DNA of 47,955 nucleotides, taken from positions 1 through 47,955 of the forward strand of contig JAEWMT010000011.1 in the NCBI GenBank assembly GCA_023393095.1. The letters are read 5' to 3'. Under the pieces are notes generated by a model. The model did no database searches and was not told where the DNA came from. It worked only from the letters and a program-made list of their open reading frames with translations. Position 1 is the stretch's first letter; every line of letters begins with the position of its first letter. This DNA comes from Bacillota bacterium. GTDB lineage: Bacteria; Bacillota; Clostridia; Lachnospirales; Lachnospiraceae. Shown in pieces: positions 15,923 to 24,194 of the stretch. Both the position numbers and the translations under genes were made by a program.

Positions 15923-16489
15923 TTAATTAACCTGTTGTGAATTCTTTTTATTAGACTTTTTCCATTCAAAAAGCCCCCAGACAGAAAGTCCAAGAAAAAC
16001 AAATTGTATTATAAACATTCCATATACTTTCGCATGAAATAAAAATATGGCAAAGAGTATGTCACCGATAATCCAAAAGTACCAACAGCTTGATTTTTCT
16101 TTTGCAGTTAATAAATTAGCTGTGATCAATATCACTACTGCAATTACCTCAATCACGTGATATAAATTATTGAAAGATGTGTTTATAATTGCAATGGATG
16201 TGATAGCTAAGGATATTGCTATACCTATGTAATCCATATAAGACGGGATACTTTTCTTGTTGTTTATTTGATTCCATCTAATAATCCCATAGAATGAGAA
16301 TAATATATAAGATGCTTGAAGTGCTGACGAAAGATATAAAGCTTTATTAAAAAATACAATAAACCATAATATGTTACATACAATACTCGAATACCAGTAT
16401 AATATGTTCTTTTTCAGCATACATAATACAGAGAATATCGAAATAACAGATCCACTCAAATCCAATATAGACAAACCGAAGATATTCAT
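15923..16489 (-). CDS. PnuC-family nicotinamide mononucleotide/riboside transporter
   Basis: This is a 188-residue membrane protein with about seven predicted helices. It has the PnuC signature stretches YWYSSIVCNILWFIVFFNKA and, near the C-terminus, CWYFWIIGDILF and VFLGLSVWGLFEWKK, whose Trp and aromatic residues line the substrate path in the family. PnuC proteins move nicotinamide riboside, thiamine or riboflavin by facilitated diffusion, and the vitamin cannot be read here. It is divergent from an HxlR regulator (143 bp between starts). No riboswitch or NiaR-like site is evident. Confidence 0.8.
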   Translation of the reverse strand: MNIFGLSILDLSGSVISIFSVLCMLKKNILYWYSSIVCNILWFIVFFNKALYLSSALQASYILFSFYGIIRWNQINNKKSIPSYMDYIGIAISLAITSIAIINTSFNNLYHVIEVIAVVILITANLLTAKEKSSCWYFWIIGDILFAIFLFHAKVYGMFIIQFVFLGLSVWGLFEWKKSNKKNSQQVN

Positions 16490-16581
16490 ACACACTCACT
16501 CTTTCTCAATTAAATATTATTTTAATTTACTTTTAGCTTTTACAATCTTATACTATTATAAGGATCTTATATATTTTGGAA

Positions 16582-16606
16582 AGTACGCACTTTATGGTGA
16601 GATACT
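16582..16606 (+). promoter_or_regulatory. Possible HxlR operator
   Basis: AGTACGCACTTTATGG, followed by TGAGATACT, forms an imperfect dyad (AGTA-CGCAC against GTGAGATACT) just upstream of the hxlR-type gene. AGTA...TACT dyads with a central TTTATG-like stretch are usual for this regulator family. The assignment is inference. Confidence 0.4.
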
Positions 16607-16631
16607 AACCTAGAGGAGAGTTGGTATATTT

Positions 16632-16961
16632 ATGAGTGATAAAAAATTTATTTGCCCACTAGAATACACATTAAATGTTTTTGGAGGGAAATGGAAGCCG
16701 CTTATTATATGGCGTCTGGCGAACAACGAAATCTTAAGATATGGGGAGTTAAAAAAGAGTATTAATAGCATAACGCATAAAATGCTAAGTCAGCAATTAA
16801 AGGAACTAGAGTCACACGGAATAATAAAACGTGATGAATATCCCGAGATTCCCCCTAAGGTGGAATATTCATTAACGAATAAAGGTATCTCGTTAATACC
16901 AGTCCTAAAGGACATGGTAGATTGGGGAAATCAGAACATGACAGAGGCTTCTCTCCAATAA
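16632..16961 (+). CDS. HxlR-family transcriptional regulator
   Basis: This is a 109-residue winged-helix protein with the HxlR hallmarks: an N-terminal CPLEYTLNVFGGKWKPLIIWRL with the possible redox-sensing Cys9, the recognition helix ITHKMLSQQLKELESHGII, and the wing PPKVEYSLTNKG. Family members such as YodB and HypR respond to quinones or disulfide stress through that cysteine. The ribosome binding site AGGAG lies unusually far (about 14 bases) from the ATG. The divergent neighbour is a PnuC transporter. The terminator hairpin overlaps its last codons. Confidence 0.9.
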   Translation: MSDKKFICPLEYTLNVFGGKWKPLIIWRLANNEILRYGELKKSINSITHKMLSQQLKELESHGIIKRDEYPEIPPKVEYSLTNKGISLIPVLKDMVDWGNQNMTEASLQ

Positions 16962-16980
16962 AAGATGCCTCTGTATTTTT
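16941..16980 (+). terminator. Terminator overlapping the end of the hxlR-type gene
   Basis: ACAGAGGC (16941-16948) pairs with GCCTCTGT (16967-16974), followed by ATTTTTG. The left arm lies inside the coding sequence. Confidence 0.8.
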
Positions 16981-17161
16981 GTTCAAATATTAGGAAGAAA
17001 ATATTATACTATAATTAGTTTATTAAGTATACAAAATGTATTGCTTTATTTTAGATTGTAATTTATAATAAAGATATGGTATTTGATTATATTTTTTAGC
17101 AATAATATTTCGTAAACAGCCATTGAAAAAATGGCAAGAATATATTAAGGAGGAATTTTAC

Positions 17162-18475
17162 ATGTCTTATTTTAATGTTGGTAAAATTAATTACGAAGGA
17201 CCTCAAAGCAAAAATCCATTAGCATTTAAGTATTATAATCCGGATGAAATTGTTATGGGTAAGACAATGAAGGAACAATGCCGTTTTGCAATGTCCTACT
17301 GGCATACATTGACCTACATGGGTAATGACCCATTTGGTGGCACAACAATGTACCGTGATTGGGATCAAACTGCGGATGCGATGCAGAAAGCAAAAGAGAG
17401 AGTGCATGCTGCATTTGAATTTATGGAAAAGATGCAGATTCCATTCTTCTGTTTTCATGACCAGGATATTGCACCCAGAGGTGCAACCCTAGAAGAGACC
17501 AATAAGAGACTTGATGAAATAGTAGCTGTTATTAAAGAAGAGATGGCACGTACCGGAATTAAATGTCTCTGGGGTACGACGAATGCTTTTGGTGATGATA
17601 AATTTGTTCACGGTGCTTCAACCTCCTGCAATGCAACTGTATTCGCATATACTGCTGCGCAGATTAAGAAGGCACTTGAAATAACCAAGGATTTAGGCGG
17701 TGTAAACTATGTATTCTGGGGCGGACGTGAAGGTTATGAAACCTTATTGAATACTGATACAGGTTTAGAATTAGACAATCTTGCCAGACTGTTAAAGATG
17801 GCGGTTGATTATGCTAAGGAAATCGGATTTACCGGACAATTTTTAATCGAGCCTAAGCCGAAGGAACCTACAAAGCATCAGTATGATTTTGATACGGCTA
17901 CTGTACTTGCGTTCTTAAGAAAATATAACTTACAGGATTACTTCAAGATGAATATTGAAGCGAACCATGCGACATTGGCACAGCATACCTTCCAGCATGA
18001 ACTCAATATGTCCAGAATTAACGGTGCTCTTGGAAGTGTTGATGCAAATACCGGCGATCCGATGCTGGGATGGGATACCGACCAGTTCCCAACTAATATT
18101 TATGACACAACCTTAGCAATGTATGAAATCTTACTGGCAGGCGGATTGACCAAGGGCGGCTTAAACTTTGACTCAAAGGTACGTCGCGCTTCCTTTGAGG
18201 ATGATGATTTATTCTATGCATATATTGCAGGTATGGATGCGTTTGCAAAGGGCTTAAAGGTTGCTGCAAAACTGATTGAAGACGGTGTATTCGAGAACTT
18301 TAAGGCAGAACGCTATGCAAGCTATCAGACAGGAATTGGTAAGGATATCATTGACGGTAACGTGGGCTTTAAAGAATTAGAGGCATATGCGTTAAAGAAC
18401 GGTACAACACCAAATAAGTCAGGTAGACAGGAAATGCTTGAAAGTATCCTGAATCAATATATCCTTGAAAACTAA
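17162..18475 (+). CDS. xylA: Xylose isomerase
   Basis: This enzyme interconverts D-xylose and D-xylulose (and glucose and fructose) using two divalent metals in the cytosol. It has 437 residues from the ATG at 17162, which has a strong AAGGAGGAATTTTAC site. The in-frame start at 17123 is not supported. Catalytic H99 and D102 (CFHDQD), K232 (EPKPKEP), and metal ligands E230, E266, H269, D294, D305, D307 and D337 are all in place. It is a class II enzyme. It stands alone, with no xylulokinase or xylose transporter in the window, and no clear XylR or cre palindrome is seen upstream. Confidence 0.97.
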   Translation: MSYFNVGKINYEGPQSKNPLAFKYYNPDEIVMGKTMKEQCRFAMSYWHTLTYMGNDPFGGTTMYRDWDQTADAMQKAKERVHAAFEFMEKMQIPFFCFHDQDIAPRGATLEETNKRLDEIVAVIKEEMARTGIKCLWGTTNAFGDDKFVHGASTSCNATVFAYTAAQIKKALEITKDLGGVNYVFWGGREGYETLLNTDTGLELDNLARLLKMAVDYAKEIGFTGQFLIEPKPKEPTKHQYDFDTATVLAFLRKYNLQDYFKMNIEANHATLAQHTFQHELNMSRINGALGSVDANTGDPMLGWDTDQFPTNIYDTTLAMYEILLAGGLTKGGLNFDSKVRRASFEDDDLFYAYIAGMDAFAKGLKVAAKLIEDGVFENFKAERYASYQTGIGKDIIDGNVGFKELEAYALKNGTTPNKSGRQEMLESILNQYILEN

Positions 18476-18479
18476 GAGC

Positions 18480-18517
18480 TTTCATATCATTTCATCATAG
18501 AATGAAATCTTATGAAA
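18480..18517 (+). terminator. Hairpin after xylA
   Basis: TTTCATATCATTTCAT (18480-18495) pairs with ATGAAATCTTATGAAA (18502-18517) apart from a small central mismatch. A short T-run (GGCTTTTAAC) follows. Being AT-rich it is a moderate terminator. Confidence 0.55.
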
Positions 18518-18634
18518 TGAGGCTTTTAACTGTTTGAAATTTATATTTTGGATGTTAAAATCTATAGCAGTCTCATTTACAATATATAATAGAATGTTTT
18601 ATAAATATAAATTTAATAGATACGATAATTTTTG

Positions 18635-18663
18635 TTTCAACTATTTCATTTTAATGGTATAAT
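18635..18663 (+). promoter_or_regulatory. Promoter of the rubredoxin gene
   Basis: A perfect TATAAT at 18658-18663 is preceded, at 17 bp, by TTTCAA (weak -35). Confidence 0.55.
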
Positions 18664-18701
18664 GTAACGGCAAGTAGAATACTAAGATTGGAGGTTGCAA
18701 T

Positions 18702-18860
18702 ATGAAGAAATATGTTTGTGCAGTTTGTGGTTATATTTATGATGAGGCTGAAGGTGATCCAGACAGTGGAATTGCACCTGGAACAAAGTGGGAAGATATC
18801 CCTGAGGATTGGGTGTGCCCAGTTTGCGGAGCAGGTAAGGATGATTTTGAAGAAGCATAA
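18702..18860 (+). CDS. Rubredoxin
   Basis: This is a 52-residue one-iron electron carrier. The two iron-binding CxxCG motifs are perfect: CAVCG at residues 6-10 and CPVCG at 39-43. The conserved YDEAEGDPDSGI and WEDIPEDWVCP stretches lie around them. GGAGG lies seven bases before the ATG. In anaerobes rubredoxin passes electrons to rubrerythrin or oxygen reductases that remove oxygen and peroxide. No such partner adjoins it, so it is free-standing with its own promoter and terminator. Confidence 0.97.
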   Translation: MKKYVCAVCGYIYDEAEGDPDSGIAPGTKWEDIPEDWVCPVCGAGKDDFEEA

Positions 18861-19005
18861 TCACTATACTTTCTCAACCTTGGTTTAGAGCTTGGCGTTT
18901 ATTATAAAAGTTTTCATAATATAAGTCATATTTATTGATTTATCTTATAGATGACTTATGAAAGCCAAATCAACATCACAGTTACAAATTTATTGCAGTA
19001 AATAG

Positions 19006-19054
19006 AAAGCTGTCTTACCGGAGATATACATGAAACCGGTATAGGCAGCTTTTA
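19006..19054 (+). terminator. Intrinsic terminator downstream of rubredoxin
   Basis: AAAGCTGTC plus TACCGG (19006-19021) pairs with CCGGTA plus GGCAGCTTT (19036-19051), with small internal mismatches, followed by TTATT. Another short dyad (ATAAGTCAT at 18921 with ATGACTTAT at 18951) lies between the gene and this hairpin. Confidence 0.65.
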
Positions 19055-19402
19055 TTCATATTAGATAATTAGACCGATTACATTTCAATAGGGGTTGATA
19101 AATAAAACAGATGGAAATATGAACTATTTTATGGTAAAGTTTTATGAGATGTAATAATGACTGTGAAAGCTTGCAATTTTGAAGGAGAAATTGTATGGAT
19201 ATATATAATAAATTATAGAAAAGTGGTGGAATCAGGGAGAAGCTGGTTTTGGTGTACCGTAATTAGATATATTCCATTGACATAGTAGGAAATAGGAATT
19301 ATCATAGAAAAAGATTTCATTGACCACCTTGAATAAATCGAGGGTAACGTTAGGATGAATGTTTGAGCTAGGGTGTTTTTATTTTAATAATGAGGTGTTT
19401 GA
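19055..19402 (+). other. Gap with a broken mini-ORF
   Basis: There is no intact gene here. AAGGAG followed by ATG at 19195 opens a seven-codon frame (MDIYNKL) that ends in TAG at 19216. The same frame then stays open for 15 more codons (KSGGIREKLVLVYRN). This looks like either a leader peptide or a decayed gene start. Nothing else recognisable was found. Confidence 0.3.
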
Positions 19403-20527
19403 ATGATTTATTTTGATTATGCAGCGAATACTCCGACAGATAATGAGGTTATGAGCTGCTTTATTGAGGAAAATAACCGCTATATGGCAAATCCTAATTC
19501 AGCACATTATCTGGGCAGGGAAGCGAAAACCAGAATGGATCGGATTACGGAACATATAGCAGAACTTATAGATGTGAAACCATCAGAGATAATCTATACC
19601 TCCGGTGCCAGTGAAGCAAATAATCTGGCAATCAAGGGGATTGTAAATGCATACAGACATAATGGAAAGCATATTATATCCACCTGCTTGGAACACCCGA
19701 GTGTCAGTGGTGCACTGACATATCTGCAAACTCTGGGATATGAAATTGACCTTGTTGATATCACGGCAGAAGGACAGGTGAATCTGGAACACCTTCGGGA
19801 ACTCCTTCGTAAGGATACGGTTCTTGTCAGCATATGTACCGTGGACAGTGAACTGGGGGTTATTCAGCCGATCGATGAGATAGGAAAAATACTTGATAAT
19901 TATCCTGATTGTTTTTTTCATACGGATGCAACGCAGGCAGTCGGTAAAATACCGGCTTTTACGAAATATGTGGACTGTATGACCTTTACTCCACATAAAT
20001 TCTTTGGTATCAATGGCTGCGGCATATTAATAAAGAAGGAAAAGGTTGTACTTGAACCTCTGCTGCATGGTGGCGCCAGTACAACACTTTACCGTAGCGG
20101 CACACCTGCACTCGGTTTAGCGGCATCACTAGATAAAGCTTTGGATATTTCTTTATTCCATCAGCAAGAACGGTATCAATATGTTCAGAAGCTAAATGAG
20201 GAGCTTAAGAAATATCTACTTCAGTTTAAGAAAGTAAGAATTAATAGTACCAAGCATAGTATACCCCATATACTAAATCTCAGTGTACAGGGAGTTAAGG
20301 GAGGCCAATTTCAAGAAGCTTTGGAGCAGGAGGGAATCTGTGTGTCAGTGAAATCAGCATGTTCCATTCCGGGGTCTCCTTCCAGACCCGTTTATGCTGT
20401 TACTAGGGATAAGAAGAATGCTCTTTGTTCGTGGAGAGTTAGCCTGAGCCATTTAACAACAAAAGAGGAATTGGAATCCTTTCAAGCAGCATTTGAAAGA
20501 TGCTATGATAAGCTGACTAATAAATAA
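19403..20527 (+). CDS. Cysteine desulfurase (NifS/IscS family)
   Basis: This PLP enzyme removes sulfur from L-cysteine as a persulfide. It has 374 residues, the usual length. PLP contacts include H98 (LEHPS) and the Schiff-base lysine K199 (TPHKFFG). The catalytic cysteine is C320 in the flexible loop KSACSIPGS. An IscU-type scaffold is not encoded nearby. Instead the next two genes are a TtcA-like PP-loop ATPase and TcdA, so the sulfur is likely meant for tRNA thiolation rather than, or as well as, iron-sulfur clusters. It lies 67 bp before the TtcA-like gene on the same strand with no terminator between. Confidence 0.9.
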   Translation: MIYFDYAANTPTDNEVMSCFIEENNRYMANPNSAHYLGREAKTRMDRITEHIAELIDVKPSEIIYTSGASEANNLAIKGIVNAYRHNGKHIISTCLEHPSVSGALTYLQTLGYEIDLVDITAEGQVNLEHLRELLRKDTVLVSICTVDSELGVIQPIDEIGKILDNYPDCFFHTDATQAVGKIPAFTKYVDCMTFTPHKFFGINGCGILIKKEKVVLEPLLHGGASTTLYRSGTPALGLAASLDKALDISLFHQQERYQYVQKLNEELKKYLLQFKKVRINSTKHSIPHILNLSVQGVKGGQFQEALEQEGICVSVKSACSIPGSPSRPVYAVTRDKKNALCSWRVSLSHLTTKEELESFQAAFERCYDKLTNK

Positions 20528-20606
20528 TACAACATATTTTAAATAACGGGTAATATATAAAATGATTCGGGTCAAACCGGAAAGACGATAGAAAGTGGTA
20601 GATTTT

Positions 20607-21455
20607 ATGGAGCGTTTTGAAGAAATAGAAAGAAGTATCATTAAGAAATATCGCAAGCCATTATGGAAGAAATTCATTAACGGAGTCAATGATTATCAGT
20701 TAATTCAAGAGGGCGATAAAATCGCTGTGTGTATTTCCGGAGGAAAGGATTCCATGCTGCTTGCAAAACTGATGCAGGAAGTACAAAGACACGGTAAAAT
20801 ACCGTTTGAGCTGGAGTTCTTGGTGATGGATCCAGGATATAATGAAATTAACCGCCAGACTATTATTAATAATGCAAAAATATTAAATATACCAATCACG
20901 ATATTTGATACACAGATTTATGATATCGTGGCAGGAGTGGATGAATCTCCCTGCTATCTTTGTGCCAGAATGCGAAGAGGATATCTATATAAGAAGGCCC
21001 AGGCAATGGGTTGTAATAAAATTGCCCTTGGACATCATTTTGATGATGTAATTGAGACGATTTTAATGGGGATGCTATACGGAGGTCAGATTCAGACCAT
21101 GATGCCGAAGCTTCATAGTACAAATCATCCGGGTATGCAGCTGATAAGACCTATGTATCTTGTGAAAGAAGCGGATATTCTATCATGGAAACAGTATAAT
21201 GATCTTCAGTTCATTCAATGTGCCTGCCGTCTAACTGAGAATTGTACTCTCTGCGATAATGGTGGAGGAGGTTCCAAACGTCAGGAAATGAAAGCGCTAA
21301 TTAAAAAATTCCGACAGACAAATTCGAGTATTGATGCGAATATCTTTAGAAGCGTACATGATATTAACCTAAGTACAATCATCGGTTATCATGATAAGGA
21401 AAAAGCATATAATTTCCTGGATGATTATGACCAGAGGGGAGGCAAGGTATGTTAA
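20607..21455 (+). CDS. TtcA/TilS-like PP-loop tRNA-thiolation ATPase
   Basis: This protein has 282 residues from the ATG at 20607. A GTG at 20595 in frame is possible, and neither has a strong ribosome binding site. The PP-loop SGGKDS that binds ATP is at residues 44-49. Cysteine pairs characteristic of TtcA-type 2-thiocytidine synthetases follow: CYLCARMRRG (Cys116, Cys119) and a later CRLTENCTLC cluster (Cys207, Cys213, Cys216), which could bind a 4Fe-4S cluster and extra metal. The usual TtcA PCSLC motif is changed to PCYLC. It probably activates a tRNA base for thiolation with sulfur from the desulfurase next door. It overlaps tcdA by 7 bp. Confidence 0.8.
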   Translation: MERFEEIERSIIKKYRKPLWKKFINGVNDYQLIQEGDKIAVCISGGKDSMLLAKLMQEVQRHGKIPFELEFLVMDPGYNEINRQTIINNAKILNIPITIFDTQIYDIVAGVDESPCYLCARMRRGYLYKKAQAMGCNKIALGHHFDDVIETILMGMLYGGQIQTMMPKLHSTNHPGMQLIRPMYLVKEADILSWKQYNDLQFIQCACRLTENCTLCDNGGGGSKRQEMKALIKKFRQTNSSIDANIFRSVHDINLSTIIGYHDKEKAYNFLDDYDQRGGKVC

Positions 21456-22207
21456 ACCAATTCTCCAGAACGGAGCTGTTATTTGGTAGGGATGGAATGG
21501 ATAAGCTAAAAAATTCCAGAGTCGCCGTATTTGGAATCGGCGGGGTCGGTGGTTATACCGTGGAGGCTCTTGCAAGGAGCGGAGTTGGAAGTATTGATCT
21601 GATTGATGATGATAAGGTATGCCTTACAAATATCAACCGACAGATTATTGCAACAAGAAAGTCCGTAGGAAAATATAAGGTGGAGGTTATGAAGGAACGC
21701 GTTCTGGATATTAATCCGGATGCGATCGTAACTACTTATCAATGCTTTTATTCGGCAGAAACTGCAGATCAGTTTGATTTCTCAAATTATGATTATATCG
21801 TAGATGCAATTGATACTGTATCCGCGAAGCTAGAGATGATACTTCGAGCTCAGGAAAAGAATGTTCCAATTATCAGCTGCATGGGAGCAGGTAATAAACT
21901 GGATCCTACCAAATTTGAAGTTGCCGATATTTATAAAACCTCAATCTGTCCTTTGGCTAAGGTGATGAGACGGGAACTAAAGGCAAGAGGGGTAAAGAAG
22001 TTAAAGGTATTATACTCACCGGAGCCAGTAAAGAAGCCACTGGAGGATATGGCAATCAGCTGCAAAAGCAACTGCATCTGTCCACCGGGAGCCGAGAGAA
22101 AATGTACAGCCAGACGTCAGATTCCTGGAAGCAATTCATTTGTACCTTCTGTTGCAGGATTGATAATCGCAGGAGAAGTAATAAAGGATATCAGCGGGGT
22201 TAGATAA
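21449..22207 (+). CDS. tcdA: tRNA threonylcarbamoyladenosine dehydratase
   Basis: This E1-like enzyme uses ATP to cyclise t6A37 of tRNA to ct6A. It has 252 residues. The nucleotide-binding motif GIGGVGG is at 29-35, followed by ARSGVG, the acidic DDDKVCLTNINRQ stretch that binds magnesium-ATP, and the CMGAGNKLDP segment typical of TcdA/CsdL. In E. coli, csdL is linked with a cysteine desulfurase (csdA), as here. The start overlaps the upstream gene, so the two are translated together. The stop codon TAA lies at the edge of a truncated palindromic repeat, which may have rewritten the last codons. Confidence 0.88.
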   Translation: MLNQFSRTELLFGRDGMDKLKNSRVAVFGIGGVGGYTVEALARSGVGSIDLIDDDKVCLTNINRQIIATRKSVGKYKVEVMKERVLDINPDAIVTTYQCFYSAETADQFDFSNYDYIVDAIDTVSAKLEMILRAQEKNVPIISCMGAGNKLDPTKFEVADIYKTSICPLAKVMRRELKARGVKKLKVLYSPEPVKKPLEDMAISCKSNCICPPGAERKCTARRQIPGSNSFVPSVAGLIIAGEVIKDISGVR

Positions 22208-22224
22208 TCTTCCAACCTGTGTGT

Positions 22225-22281
22225 GGAGATTATGCGGAGTACCTTATATCATATATATTATATCTAAGATGCGATAACCCC
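22225..22281. repeat. Half copy of the palindromic MITE-like element (copy 3)
   Basis: Only the right half is present. GGAGATTATGCGGAGTAC is identical to copy 2, then CTTATATCATATATAT and the terminal ATGCGATAACCCC. The left half has been lost up to tcdA. A remnant ATAATCTTCC at 22204-22213 still pairs with GGAGATTAT. Confidence 0.65.
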
Positions 22282-22337
22282 ATATCTACTAATTTATAAT
22301 TATCTATTTAATATGAAATAAGGAAAGGATGATTATT

Positions 22338-22910
22338 ATGGGAAAAATACCGTCAAGAGCAGAAGCTTGGGAACTGTTAACAGAATATAATAAGGATGAA
22401 TTTCATCTTAAGCATGCAAGGGTAGTTGAAGGAGCAATGAAGTACTTTGCAAGAGAACTTGGTTATGATGCGGAAGAGGAATTCTGGGGGATTGTTGGTT
22501 TACTGCATGATTTGGATTTTGAGATATATCCGGATCAGCATTGCATCAAGAGTCAGAAGATTCTCAAAGAGAGAGGAATTGATGATCGTATCAATCACGC
22601 TACTGCCAGTCATGGATATGAGCTTACCGTGGATGTTAAACCAGAGCATGAGATGGAAAAGGTGTTATATGCGGTAGATGAATTAACCGGTCTAATTGGT
22701 GCGGTAGCAATTATGCGCCCTTCTAAGAGTACCATGGATCTGGAACTTAGCTCAGTTAGGAAGAAATTTAAAACTCCTAAATTTGCAGCAGGATGTTCCA
22801 GGGATGTTATTATAAAAGGTGCTCAAATGCTTGGCTGGGAGCTGGATGATTTATTTCAAAAAACGATATACGCTCTTAGGGATGTAGAGCAAACGACGGG
22901 TCTTGTATAA
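22338..22910 (+). CDS. HD-domain phosphohydrolase
   Basis: This is a 190-residue cytosolic protein with an HD metal-binding domain: an upstream His in HLKHARVVEGAM, the HD pair in GLLHDLDFE, and a later ASHGYE stretch. HD proteins of this short type hydrolyse phosphate esters of nucleotides or small molecules with a divalent metal. The substrate is not evident. The start at 22338 is preferred because AAAGGATG lies at the right distance. The ATG at 22329 lies within that region. It is followed by a DUF554 gene 66 bp downstream on the same strand. Confidence 0.75.
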   Translation: MGKIPSRAEAWELLTEYNKDEFHLKHARVVEGAMKYFARELGYDAEEEFWGIVGLLHDLDFEIYPDQHCIKSQKILKERGIDDRINHATASHGYELTVDVKPEHEMEKVLYAVDELTGLIGAVAIMRPSKSTMDLELSSVRKKFKTPKFAAGCSRDVIIKGAQMLGWELDDLFQKTIYALRDVEQTTGLV

Positions 22911-22975
22911 TTGATGATGACGAACAGAATATATGATTACCTGAAATACTAATATAATAGGTTGGGAGATATATA

Positions 22976-23710
22976 ATGATTGGGTTGGGGACACTTGTCA
23001 ATATGGCTGCCATATTGATCGGCTCAGCAGTCGGACTGTTGTTTAAAGAGATATTAAAGCCAAGATTTAAGGATACCATTATGCATGCTTTAGGACTTGC
23101 GGTCATGTTTATTGGGATAAGCGGGGCTTTGCAGGGACTATTGAAAATAGAAAAAGGTAATATAGAAACCACGAATATCATTTACATGGTAATAACTCTT
23201 GCCGTGGGTGCTTTTCTGGGTGAACTGATTGACATTGAGGCTAGGCTGGAACATTTTGGCGAGTTTATCAAGAAAACCCTTAAGGTAAGAGGGGAAAAAG
23301 GGCAGGATTTTGTGGAAGGCTTTGTCAGCAGTTCACTTCTTTACTGTATCGGGGCAATGGCGATTATAGGAGCGTTAAAAGATGGTTTAACGGGGAATAT
23401 ATCAACTTTATGTGCTAAAGCAATTATTGATGGTACGGTATCTGTATTTATTGCTTCAACTCTTGGGATCGGAGTATTCTTCTCTATAATTCCCCTTGGA
23501 ATCTATCAGGGTTTTATCACATTAGCTGCAAAATTTGTGGAGCCGTTTTTAAAGGACGAACTGATTTTGAATGTTTCCTTTATTGGATCAGTTATCATTT
23601 TTGGAATTGGAATTAACATGATTTTTGGTAAGAAGATAAAATGCGGAAACCTTCTTCCAGCAGTCTTGCTTCCTGTGTTTTATGAATTGATCAAAGGCTT
23701 TTTTACTTAG
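22976..23710 (+). CDS. DUF554 membrane protein (YdfK/YqgA-like)
   Basis: This is a 244-residue integral membrane protein with about seven helices. The opening MIGLGTLVNMAAILIGSAVGLLF and the internal GAFLGELIDIEARLEHFGEF and GAMAIIGALKDGLTG segments are diagnostic of DUF554. The function of the family is not established. A small-molecule transport role is often suggested. GGGAG lies eight bases before the ATG. It probably shares a transcript with the HD hydrolase upstream. Confidence 0.88.
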   Translation: MIGLGTLVNMAAILIGSAVGLLFKEILKPRFKDTIMHALGLAVMFIGISGALQGLLKIEKGNIETTNIIYMVITLAVGAFLGELIDIEARLEHFGEFIKKTLKVRGEKGQDFVEGFVSSSLLYCIGAMAIIGALKDGLTGNISTLCAKAIIDGTVSVFIASTLGIGVFFSIIPLGIYQGFITLAAKFVEPFLKDELILNVSFIGSVIIFGIGINMIFGKKIKCGNLLPAVLLPVFYELIKGFFT

Positions 23711-23816
23711 TACATATCGAGTTATCACTATTTAAAATAGTAAAATTGAACTGACACTTTATGTGGTTTTATGCGAAAAATAACTGGATTAAAAATGTAA
23801 ATAAATGTAATACGTA

Positions 23817-23844
23817 TTGACCTTCTTATTGTAATTGGTATAAT
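23817..23844 (+). promoter_or_regulatory. Promoter of the small membrane gene at 23881
   Basis: TTGACC (23817-23822), a 16-bp spacer and a perfect TATAAT (23839-23844). Confidence 0.7.
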
Positions 23845-23880
23845 TGTGTTAAATTAAGGAAATATCTGGAGGATTATATT

Positions 23881-24075
23881 ATGTTATACCGCATTCGAAT
23901 AGGAAGTGTTTTCAAGGGTATCTTTATTTTTTCAGTAGTTGTAATTACAATTTTATATCATGGTTATTCAACATCAACAAATGCAGGGATTCAAAACTTT
24001 GATTTATTCTCCGCAGTAATAATTTCTGTAGGTTTTGCTTTATCAATTTGTATGATCAGATATAATAATAGTTAG
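23881..24075 (+). CDS. Small two-helix membrane protein
   Basis: This 64-residue protein has a strong GGAGG site eight bases before the ATG and its own near-consensus promoter, so it is very probably real. Residues 12-28 and 42-60 form two hydrophobic helices joined by a polar loop (HGYSTSTNAGIQNFD). The ends are positively charged (MLYRIRIG and MIRYNNS), giving a hairpin with both ends in the cytoplasm. I do not recognise a family. It lies between DUF554 and the citrate synthase gene with no operon link to either. Confidence 0.6.
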   Translation: MLYRIRIGSVFKGIFIFSVVVITILYHGYSTSTNAGIQNFDLFSAVIISVGFALSICMIRYNNS

Positions 24076-24124
24076 GGTTTTATAAATCAGATGATACGAA
24101 ACTAATAATAAAAAATTTAATTAT

Positions 24125-24153
24125 TGACAATACAAGTATAATTGTATACAATA
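24125..24153 (+). promoter_or_regulatory. Promoter of the citrate synthase gene with GntR-type operator
   Basis: TTGACA (24125-24130), a 17-bp spacer and TACAAT (24148-24153). The 12-bp perfect palindrome ATTGTATACAAT (24142-24153) covers the -10 box. TTGTATACAA is the classic core for GntR/FadR-type regulators (the B. subtilis gluconate operator has it), and a GntR/FCD gene lies 3 kb downstream, after icd. Repression by that protein is inferred. Confidence 0.65.
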
Positions 24154-24194
24154 AAGCGAACTTATACTTCTTAATAGATTGGAGAATTGTAACT

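Noticed and set aside
17020..17060. Possible XylR operator (TTAGTTTAT half) upstream of xylA
   Set aside because: There is no matching second half, so it is too weak to call.
22214..22225. AACCTGTGTGTG is shared with the minus strand near 35255-35266
   Set aside because: This is a twelve-base match only, with no extension, so it is likely chance.
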